Assembly (NCBI GenBank): GCA_934045905.1
Contig: OW203764.1
Location: 29,925,629-29,989,628, forward strand
Source of the DNA: Leuctra nigra
Taxonomy: Eukaryota; Arthropoda; Insecta; Plecoptera; Leuctridae
Direction: 5' to 3'
Length of the DNA: 64,000 nucleotides
Positions 23,584 to 33,274 of this stretch are shown here, piece by piece; position 1 is the first letter of the stretch; every line of letters starts with the position of its first letter. Below the pieces are notes generated by a model. The model searched no databases, was not told the DNA's origin, and saw only the letters and a program-made list of their open reading frames with translations. The position numbers and the translations under genes are program-made.

Positions 23584-24689
23584 AACGGTTAGTTTTCCCA
23601 ACATTTTCCCATATTAATCAAAACATTTATTTTGAAACAGGAGGGAACCAGATAAATGAACTTGTGTATTTTAATAAATACCTACGGACCAATTAGATGA
23701 TAGGATACGATAAATAAACACAAATATATGGCGTGAGTGATCGTATTATTTTCTGCAAATTTCCAACCAAACTCTAGCTTCTTTTGAGTCCTCTACGTCT
23801 CCGCTGTTCTAGAGGATCTAGCTCGTAGAGACCTTGTTAAAAATTCAAATATGAATATTACTTTGTTAGGAAGGAAAATAGATGCAAATCTTACTTAGAG
23901 AAAATGCAATTTCTCGTGTTTGACTTTTCTCAACCTCTTTACGCTTCCTTAGGGCATCACAAGCATGGCGCTTGAGCCAATGCTTTGTTTTTCTCAGCCA
24001 TGTTCACAAAATCTTGGTGAAAACGAGGACAGTTTTGAAAATTGGATTATTAGATTAAGGGTATTCCTGTGGTACCACGTGACTAAACATATAAATATGG
24101 AATTGGCCAAACTATTGCACATAAGAGGAAGATAATGTATTTTCCGGCCTCATTCTATAAGTGATTCTACAACCCACTAGACTTTTTTGTCTCTAATATT
24201 TTGGTCCCGAAATTTTTTTGATGAAATATTGCTGTTGCATTAAAAAAACGTAGAGACCGCAATTTTCACTCTAGACTTGCAAGTGGGCTCGTTGTCTTTG
24301 CTATGAATAGGCGAAGAGGTCACTAAGTTTCTTTTTGTCAATAACTTGATATCTAACCACAGGCACCAATAAATGTGGGGTTTCTCAACGAAAAAACGGT
24401 ATACCTACCGACTTTATTTTTAGGAAAGTTGCAATAAAAATACCGAAAAAGGGAAAATTTGCAATAAAAATACCGAAAAAGGACTTTAGTACTACCTACC
24501 TAGTTATATGTATTAAGTTTCAGCTGCTATGTTGAACGGTTTTTAGTTTCGATCTTTTCTGTGAATCGTCTTGAACTAGTTTGGATCGTCCAGGATATTT
24601 TCTTTTACTTTCCAAAATAGGTTGATTTCGCTAAATATCGGTCTCAGCTGACACTACTTACAATATTTACCCTGAAATTAAAAAGCCAT

Positions 24690-24708
24690 GCCCCCCCCCC
24701 CCCCCCTC
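24690..24708. repeat. Poly-C tract
   Basis: A run of about 18-19 C lies next to ctccgcaccaccctgg. Confidence 0.85.
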
Positions 24709-25364
24709 TCCGCACCACCCTGGAATCCCCTTAACAAAGCTTATCAAGTTTAGAAGTAATAATGAACCTGTGCTAAGAGCAAAATCTAATGTTGATATGA
24801 GACCTGGAATGCAAAAGGAGGTTCCCATCTGCAGGATAGAGTTCATAGTATTTATATGCCAGGGGAGTGCCAAAAGTGTCTCTCTATTCAAGGACATTTG
24901 GTTGTGTTTCCTTCTGTCTGTGAGGCACAGGCCGGAATGTTCTTCTGATGACTCTGGCGCTTGGTTCACACTAGATCAATTATAGAATGTCAATATGATT
25001 TTATAACGAAATCACTTCAAAAGCGTTAAAAGAAAGAATGTTGAAAATTGAAAATATGAAACTGGAGAATAATGAATTTGAAATAGTGAAATTATTTTCG
25101 TTGTTAAATTTTGCAAAGTAACATTTAGATTCAATATTTAAATTTTGAGAGAAATTGTTTGGTTTTAAAGAGTAGGTAATTTAACTTCTATTTATTTAAT
25201 ATGATTAATAAACATTTAATCTTAGTGTCAATTTCAACCACATTGATTTTGCTTGCTTGATATTAATGTTAAAAAAATGAATCTGAATTTGTGTAAAACT
25301 ATTTTTCTTAATTTTTCATAACTAAACTCTAGAAAATCCCACTGCGTTGAATCCCGAGCCAATC

Positions 25365-25655
25365 GCCATCACCATGACGTCACTCTATACAATGACGTCA
25401 TCATCTTGCCAACAAGTAACACAAGAGCGCAGCACTGTTGGCAATGTTTCCACATGTTCACCATTGCCATGACGTCACTCTATACAATGACGTCATCATC
25501 TTGCCAACAAGTAACACAAGAGCGCAGCACTGTTGGCAATGTTTCCACATATTCGCCATTGCCATGACGTCACTCTATACAATGACGTCATCATCTTGCC
25601 AACAAGTAACACAAGAGCGCAGCACTGTTGGCAATGTTTCCACATGTTCACCGTG
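25365..25655. repeat. Three 95-bp tandem repeats with paired CRE palindromes
   Basis: Near-identical units start about 25376, 25471 and 25566 (period 95). Each carries two TGACGTCA palindromes 19 bp apart and the block ttgccaacaagtaacacaag. Because 95 is not a multiple of three, the overlapping frames are artefacts. Confidence 0.88.
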
Positions 25656-26326
25656 ATCATCCATCAAACATTCCAGACAATACACGACCAATAATGAGAG
25701 CGCGATCCATTCATTAGATTCAACATAATCGATGCAATCCCGTGTTATTTGGAATGAATTAAAAGCAAAATCTAATAATTCTGACGTAATAATCGTGTTA
25801 AAGAATGTGAGTGTTTTACGGGGGTTGAGGTGGGGTTTTTGCAATGCTGGACATAAAATGAGAAGAAGTCACTTTCAACTTTTAAATAATTTGAGAAATT
25901 ATGGTACAAATACGTTATTAATTACAGACTAAAGAAACACACATTGAAACCGGTGTGGAATGCCAGAGTAATTCATTCAAAATACATAACTCAATTACGT
26001 TGCTACTTTGGTGCCATATTTCGACGTTGTCCAAAACGTTTAAAACTAATTATAAGCTACTTCATACGTGTCATGTAATGCATTCAAATTGGTATTGAAC
26101 ATTTTAATAATTTGAATAGTTTTAAAGTTATAACGATATTTACTGTTCGCTATGTTCACCATCACTTTTCAGCACTTTCTCCACCAAAATGGTAAAGCAG
26201 TTCAAAACTGCAATCATATTGTGAACTGCTTTTCCAATTAGGTAAAGGATAGAGGTGAAAAGTGGAGAGAAACAATACCTAATATTGCTAATATCTTTTG
26301 ATGTTCGATGTAGTCTTGAGCTTTTG

Positions 26327-26671
26327 GCAATGCTGGCATCCAATGCTGGCATCCAATGCTGAAATCCAATGCTGAAATCCAATGCTGGCATCCAATGCTG
26401 GCATCCAATGCTGAAATCCAATGCTGGCATCCAATGCTGGAATCCAATGTTGGCATCCAATGCTGGCATCCAATGCTGGCATCCAATGCTGGCATCCAAT
26501 GCTGGCATCCAATGCTGGAATCCAATGCTGGCATCCAATGCTGGAATCCAATGCTGGCATCCAATGCTGGAATCCAATGCTGGCATCCAATGCTGGAATC
26601 CAATGCTGGCATCCAATGCTGGAATCCAATGCTGGCATCCAATGCTGGCATCCAATGCTGGCATCCAATGT
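26327..26671. repeat. 13-bp minisatellite, about 26 copies
   Basis: The unit GCTGGCATCCAAT alternates with variants GCTGGAATCCAAT and GCTGAAATCCAAT. The unit lacks stops in several frames, and 13 is not divisible by 3. Several long frames on both strands therefore cross it, and none is a gene. Confidence 0.95.
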
Positions 26672-26992
26672 TCTGCGAGCTGTTGCTACAAACAAAGGTC
26701 AATATCTCACTCTACGTAATCTGCTCGCTTTTAAAAAATGTATGCATTTTTTATGAACCTATTAAAAACTGCTCCTGTAATGGTTTTATCTTTAAAATAA
26801 ACACGGAATTTCCCTCAGAGAAAATATCGCACATTATATAAACTAAACTTTTCCATCAACATGATCAGAAGAGCACAGTTTATTTTTTTTAAACTCGCTG
26901 TGTAAATTTTGCCGCTTGACGGTTGGAAAATGAGATATAAAAATACTCAAAATAAAAATATTAAAATAATGGGTATGAATTAAAACATTAAG

Positions 26993-27174
26993 ATACACTC
27001 GGAAAAAGCAAAAAATTATATATCGAATTATCTGATTGACTGAAACATATTATAGATCGCACCATCAGAAGTAAGTGAGCTCTAATTTCAATGTTTAACA
27101 AGGATCGAATGCCCCTGAACCTGACAGCGAGTCATTCAAATTTCTCCATCGATAATTTATCTTATGCCAAGTGT
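26993..27174. mobile_element. mariner-like MITE (TACACT family)
   Basis: The ends TACACTCGG... and ...CCAAGTGTA lie at TA dinucleotides. The interior (gatcgcaccatcagaagt, aagtgagctc) is the reverse of the interior of the element at 55039-55223. Confidence 0.55.
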
Positions 27175-27839
27175 ACTTTTCATGCTTGATTGTTTATTAA
27201 AATGTCCATAGCTTGTCTGACTTTTTGGTACTTTTTGTTTCACATTAACGTGAATCACAACAACCTGTGTTATTGCTGGTTTTGCTTACCAATCGCGAGT
27301 GGAGTTAGCAATTACATTTAACACTTTTGGTACTATCTCTTGCTCGTAGTGATCGAGCTGAAAATCGTAAACATAAGCTTGAATTCAGAAATCATTCCTG
27401 AAATATTAGAACGAGTGCAACCCATTTTATAAATGAATATAAACCATTTCGTCGAACAAAATAAAAATTTACCATTTTCATTAAGACCAAATTTTAGACC
27501 CGCTTTTAAAATTTTGAGCCAAACCGGTCAAAAACTAACTTTATTGCTAGCTATATAACACATTCGAAGATCAATAAAGCTGGTGCACCCCTTTTCAAAA
27601 TTATTGAACTTCGTTTTCCCACCTGTTAACCATGCTCTACATCAGTAAATCATAAACAGAATAATACATTGCCTAAAGGCTCCTTATCAAAGCTTTATAG
27701 TAGTACATTTCTCCAAAAACACTCCACATATTTTTCCCCTCCTAATCTCTAACCGCGAGAGCTTAGCGTATCCATCCAACCACCGCTTATCATAATTTGA
27801 GTGAAGACCAAAACTGATTCGAACCTATAAATCCTCATC

Positions 27840-28080
27840 ACTCTGGCGGGCGTGGTCGGTCATAAAGTTATAACGTCATCTGGCGGTTGTCCAGAGCCTG
27901 TTAGATTAATCATCACTGCACACTGGATGCCGAGCGCTTAGCGAGCAGAAGCTAGCCGCTCGACCGTGTGGCGATCAAAACGACGACGACGCGACTCTCG
28001 CTGCCACCTTCATCACGCACACACACACCTTTCTACGTCACTTGCAGGCAAAGCGCACGCCGGTGATTCAAAACATCGCG
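27840..28080. promoter_or_regulatory. GC-richer island, possible promoter
   Basis: The segment is clearly richer in G+C and CpG than its surroundings (gacgacgacgcgactctcgc, gcgcttagcgagc) and is not obviously repetitive. It could be a promoter or 5' UTR of an unseen gene. No coding exon was found next to it. Confidence 0.2.
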
Positions 28081-28510
28081 TTTTTTAATGAGAATTTGAG
28101 AGTGTGGTGACAATTCATTTTTATAGCATAATTAACTAAATGTATGGAGGTAATGTGGACTAGTTATGCAATGTGTGTGGATATGAGGTCTCATTGAATA
28201 GAGTGCATATAGGACAGTGGTTCCCTAACTTTTGGGGTTCACTGCGCCCTTGGTGAATACGAGTTTTTGTTGAGAAAAACGATTTTTGGGGAAACAAACA
28301 AAGAGCCAGTCCCTTGCAGGTGATTAAATACGGATTCAAACCTAGACAACATAGGCCCGGTCAAATGCTGAATTCAAGAAATTAATTCTGATCATTACTA
28401 AGGACTATAAATTTAAGTATTTTGACATTTGATAAAACTGATTCTTTGCGTAAATATTTCATATTTTACTAGAAATTTTCTTCCAAAAATGTTGAATGGG
28501 CTTCTCTAAG

Positions 28511-28524
28511 CCCCCCCCCCCCCC
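28511..28524. repeat. Poly-C tract
   Basis: A run of about 14 C followed by tgggcaccgcc. Confidence 0.85.
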
Positions 28525-29195
28525 TGGGCACCGCCGCGCACAGTTTGGGAACAACATATACTATCAAATTCTGTCCGTCCATAACGCATTGTATCTAACA
28601 ATTGATACTCAAGATTTCTAAATAAATGCGTGGGACGTGCGCTGTGGATGCTGTTTGTGTCAAAGCTCCTTTGCGAGCCGTAAGCTCCGACCTTGAGCTC
28701 TGATTGGTTCTCGCTAGCGTCCTTGACTCGCTTTTCCCCTCCCCCACTCCTCGCCACTTTCATAGAACAACGTCTCAGTGTGCTTTAAAACTTCCATTTA
28801 TAATTTCTGTACACACTATAATTTTACCCAAGGAGGTCCTTGGTTTTACCCTACAGAAATTATTGTTCGCGAAGTTTTGAACCACCTGAAGAATCTAATG
28901 AAGAAGACTACAAATGTATATGAACCAAGTTTATGAAAGTGTCCGTCTTGAGAGTTGCTTGGGCAGCCTTCTGAATAAAGCAGTGTACTGGTTAATTTGT
29001 AGAATATACCGCCAGGTAGGTATTGAACATTTAGCTCATATTGATAATATGGCTCTTCACTTTCAAACCATTTTTTCCACAGAACTGTCTAGTAAAATGT
29101 GACATGTATTTTTATGAACAAAAATTTAAAAAAACTGTTCAACAGAGTAGTTAATGTAAGTTACAAGAGATACTCGTTACATGTTCTGTTCTCCA

Positions 29196-30438
29196 TAGTG
29201 ATGTGGATTTTACCGTAATTTTTTTTCTCGGTAAATTTACCGTCAGGCGGTAAATTTTTAATTTTTTTTCTAATTCAGGAATTGTGCTATTGGCTCTTGA
29301 TATAATTGTTTTATAAGTGTTTTGGGAGTGCCAAATGTGTATTAAGTGATCAGGAAATGAAGAAGATGCCGTGGTTCTTCCAAGTGATTTCTTTTTGCAT
29401 CGTTTGGTCTTCACACTCAAAATGTAATACTACTTGCACATAATTAAAGCTCAATAAATTAAATAATGCCATAATGGAGAACGTTACTGCCCCTGTTACA
29501 CTCTCAAAACGTTATTTATTATTACAATTTCTATAACAATATTTATTTATCGAATTTAACGTTTTGAAGATGTACAATGTACTCAAGTCATAAGCTATAA
29601 TATTATCTGCAAGTTTTGATTCCCCATAAATTATATGGGTGAAGACCATGAGTGTAGACTGTGTAGACATATCCAAAAATACACTTTGAAGAACCATTTG
29701 CTTCCCCTTATCTTCCCCAGGTCTCTTACAGAGTCATTTCCTAGTTGCAATTTAAATAATAGGTACCTACATTTAAAACAAATAATTAAAATTTTGCATT
29801 TTAGTTTATACTTTGAATATTTGCACACTTCTCTGCTATGAAACCAAAGAAAATATATGAAGAAATACTTCTAGGGAAATCAAGTACAATTTAACAATAG
29901 GTACCTACTCTACAGATAAAATAAATATAAAATAAAATAAAATTATAGATAAAATGAAGTTAGTATTCATGAAATAAAATGAACATTTTCTGCATAGTAC
30001 ATATTTCTACCTACAAAATCGACATTGGTCTACATTTCACTTTGGTATAGGTAATTCAAAATAATAACAATTTCCAATTCATAAAATTATGTATGAACAC
30101 CTACAAATCAACATGGACTGCATTTCACTTTACTGTGAGGTCTGCTTGATTTCCCTGAAAGTATTTCCCTACTATTTCCTTGGTTTCACATAGGAGAATG
30201 TGTGCAATAGGTACATTGTATAATGCAACATTTTAATGATATTCACTAGATCCCTCCACTTCTCATTTAGGGTGTAAATTTCACTGTTTTCTTGACCTAT
30301 GCACTTGGCTGATTCCATAGAATATAATGATGATAATTTTGAAAATTTTACCATGGTAAATTTTTTTTGGTAAATTTACGGTAAATTTACCTGACCGGTA
30401 AATTTACCTGACCGTAAATTTACCGACTCACATCACTA
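29196..30438. mobile_element. Non-autonomous hAT element, 1243 bp, 8-bp TSD
   Basis: The inverted termini are TAGTGATGTG and CACATCACTA. They are flanked by an exact 8-bp duplication GTTCTCCA (29188-29195 and 30439-30446). Sub-terminal GGTAAATTTACC-type repeats lie at both ends (29213-29260 and 30347-30424). The interior is AT-rich with no transposase frame. It is a different family from the element at 4760. Confidence 0.85.
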
Positions 30439-30825
30439 GTTCTCCATTTAGTGCTTCAAACTCCGAAGATGGTTAACTCCTGCTAACATAACCACGACGA
30501 GATGTCACTCTCTAGGACAAAGATGTAATCAATCATCTTGCAATCTAAGACAAGTAGTCTGTAACTAAATACTGAGACTTGCTGAAGGCGATACTAATGG
30601 ATTTTACTATAATATTGTTACAGTTGGTACGAGGCTGCATATCAGGTTGCCTGTCAATTTCAGGGTACATTGTTGCGGCCATTGTTGGCGAATGTACCTG
30701 GCGCATCGATTTTAGAGAATTTAACGTTTAGTAATTTATTTATTGGAAATACATTTATACTATTATTTTATACACAATGCACCGCGATTGTATATTTAAA
30801 AATTATTTTTTAAAATATATATTGG

Positions 30826-31176
30826 ATACCCCGGTTCTCGAAAGACCCTACCGAGGTTAAGCAACAATGAGCGCGGTCAGCGGTTGGATGGGTGACCATT
30901 CACGTCTGGCTTGCTAGTTGCTGCCGTTGAGCCAGAGAGATTGGGATGTTTGGGGGTTAGTGTGACGACCTCCCTCCACCTGTTATCAGTTACTTGACGG
31001 CGCGGGTAGTGGAGGCTCGTGCTGTGAATAATACACCGTCCTTCGGATGGGACGTTAAGCTCCTTGGTGTCTAGTCTTTCATTAGGAAGTCTACATGCTG
31101 GTACGGGGTTTCCTCTCCTCTTTTCTCTCCTCACTAGTGGAATTTCATTCTGTCGTCATTATCATTATCATTATCA
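30826..31176 (+). mobile_element. 5S-rRNA-derived SINE
   Basis: The first 80 bp resemble the internal promoter half of 5S rRNA: ggttctcg, gaggttaagcaacaatgagc, then gcggtcag...ggatgggtgacc. A non-rRNA body follows, with gtccttcggatgggacgtta, a block common in arthropod SINEs, and a (attatc)n tail at 31159-31176. It lacks the 5' third and 3' stem of real 5S rRNA, so it is not an rRNA gene. Confidence 0.75.
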
Positions 31177-31179
31177 CTT

Positions 31180-31245
31180 TTGATATCACTCCTTTCCAGT
31201 GCTAAATATTTAGATTTCCCTTTATACATGGAGTGTTTTTATGGA
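31180..31245. repeat. Fragment of the CACTCCGTG foldback family
   Basis: ttgatatcactcctttccag, tttagatttc and catggagtgttttta follow the order of the right arm of the elements at 11084 and 57535. Only the tip is left. Confidence 0.55.
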
Positions 31246-33234
31246 GTTTAATGAAATACAAATTTACACGGAACTGAATGGTGGATGGAAACTACGTGAA
31301 AGGAGATTCTTTACTGACACTGAAATCCACGACTGGGTAACGACTTATGATTCACAAATCCATTCAGCCAGTAAAAAGAGTCAGGAACTGGAACGATGTT
31401 CTTATCATCAATAAGTTTTATTCGATTTGTAAATTATTCCTGCGAAATCAGGAATGTGAATTACCCTTCTGGTTCTATTACAGATTGTATTAAAAAGTTT
31501 GCCTATTCTATTCTGCAAATCAAACAAATGTTTATATTTATGTTATTATGTTGATAAAATACTATTATTAAAAGTTGCCCATTATTAAGGAATGTTTTAT
31601 GCAACACAATCAAAGGCGTAATTGGCATGAATGCAGACTTCTCGAATGCTATAACACAAAGCAAATGAGATGTTCTTATAATTTTGCATTTTTACTTTGG
31701 ACATGTCGAAGAGTTACGTATCGATCGTGGGCTTATTGCAGGCTATAAACTCACATTTTGTGAACATTTAGTTAGCTAGAGTCGATTCTAAAAGTCGATT
31801 CCATATATAGGCTGTGCAAAGAGCGATAGTATTAAAAAAATACTACAAATTGAACAAAAAAATCAGCTGCATATTATTTGAGTGATTTTCCATCTTCCAT
31901 CTCTCTCTGATCTAAGCAAGTACAGCCGCCTCTTTATGTTATGATAAAAGTGACAACACTAGTCTTGCAATTCACCCGTCTGTATACAAATATATCAATG
32001 TATCTAGGCAACTAATACTATGTCAGCGTACGTCTTTTTAGTCGCGATAGGGGGTAAGTTTTATCACAACATAATTAGTTGATACATGTAGGTACAATAT
32101 TTCATAACATAACTACAATTGACTATTAGTTTATGCTTTTAGTGATAAGTGAGTGAGTGAGTCAAGTGATTTAGTGACTTTCTGCAGTAAGTCCAAATGA
32201 ACCGGTGTTTTTATTTGGTCTAAATTATAAGACAACCCTAAAATGAAAAATGAGAAGTACTACTTATAACTATCTTCCTTAACTGAATAGGTATGTACCT
32301 ACAAGTTGCATTCTGAAAGGGACACACTTCCCATTTTACCCCTTAAAGGCAAACAACTTAAAGGCTCCACAATCTCGTGCTTGTCCGTACACATCATTAA
32401 GTATCTAACTTAGTTTCTCGTAACTTCTAAATAACTGTAAACTATAAGTAGGTATTTTTCTAAGTAACTCTACTTATATAAACTAAGTCTAAGTAACGTC
32501 TAATGCTGGCTTTCCATGCTCCGTCATCTTCCGTCAACGTCCGTCACCGTCCGACGAAAACGACCACGTGACCCGTCTCGACCAATCAGAGCCATTCCCA
32601 AAAATCTCGGACGGCGAGGGATTGGTCGAGACGGGTCACGTGGTCGTTTTCGTCGGACGGTGACGGACGTTGACGGAAGATGACGGAGCATGCAGTTTTG
32701 CAATACTCTGCTAAATTTTAAACAGTTGATTATGACTAGAATCATGAAGCAACAACCAATGACATACCTTAGCTTAGATGATGATATTCAAAGGGGGTTC
32801 ACAAGATCTGTATGGAGTTGCAAATTTCACACGAATATTAATTCAAGGCTCGCTTATCAACGTGTTGCATAGAGCGTTTTCCTAGTATACATACAACATT
32901 TTCGAACTTCCTCAAACGCATACCATAATACCCAAACCGGTAGGACCTCTTGGAGTTGACTGTACACGGTATGATGGATCCATGATTTAAAGTATTTCAT
33001 CTGCAGATACTTAATTACACTAACCTACAATCTGTGTGTAAAACGTCACGATTTCTCCTACTGGTTTTCGTGTCGCTTCTCCTCTTCTTCCGTCCGACTT
33101 CTTCATTATGCCGGTTGTTTCCAGGCAAGATAGCTGGGAGTTCATCTTGACGCAAACTCAATACAAGAGGCGAAATGTCGTATTATGCTGTGATTTTGTT
33201 TGATTAGACAGTAATGTGCGCTTTTGCAGCGGCG
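31246..33234. other. Intergenic region upstream of the lipase gene
   Basis: It is AT-rich without a recognisable exon. It contains the long palindrome (32516-32692) and a repeat-end fragment (32845-32885). A 3' splice site-like cttttgcag ends 6 bp before the lipase ATG, so the first coding exon may be preceded by a spliced 5' UTR exon. Confidence 0.5.
32516..32692. repeat. Near-perfect palindrome, 73-bp arms
   Basis: The left arm from CATGCTCCGTCATC to TCTCGACCAATC (32517 on) and the right arm GATTGGTCGAGA to GATGACGGAGCATG are exact reverse complements over 73 bp, with a loop of about 30 bp. It is GC-rich, contains CGTC/GACG steps and a CACGTG box, and looks like a very young foldback MITE. 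No TSD is certain. Confidence 0.85.
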
Positions 33235-33274
33235 ATGGCAAGATCACAATCTTCGTTTGTTATGTTATTCTTGG
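33235..33274 (+). CDS. Lipase exon 1, start of the signal peptide
   Basis: The ATG has G at -3 and G at +4. Thirteen codons (M-A-R-S-Q-S-S-F-V-M-L-F-L) plus one base precede gtaagc. The frame joins exon 2 to make a complete signal peptide, which decides this start. Confidence 0.75.

Larger units (their letters stand above)
22168..25364. other. AT-rich intergenic region
   Basis: It holds a CATT microsatellite (23277-23306), a foldback MITE (23391-23583) and a poly-C tract near 24690. A minus-strand frame at 24667-24969 (100 codons) has no domain I recognise, so I did not call it. Confidence 0.5.
26672..29195. other. Intergenic region, no gene supported
   Basis: It holds a mariner-like MITE (26993-27174), a GC-richer island (27840-28080) and a poly-C tract near 28511. 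Otherwise it is AT-rich without recognisable exons. Confidence 0.5.

Noticed and set aside
24667..24969. Minus-strand frame of 100 codons
   Set aside because: It ends in a glycine run from a poly-C tract, has no recognised domain, and lacks supporting splice sites or neighbours.
26140..26841. Long repetitive frames on both strands as a repeat protein
   Set aside because: They are created by a 13-bp minisatellite that lacks stops. Several frames on both strands are equally open, and there are no splice sites or domain sequence.
30826..30910. 5S rRNA gene
   Set aside because: Only the internal control region is recognisable. The 5' third and the 3' closing stem are absent, and a SINE body follows.
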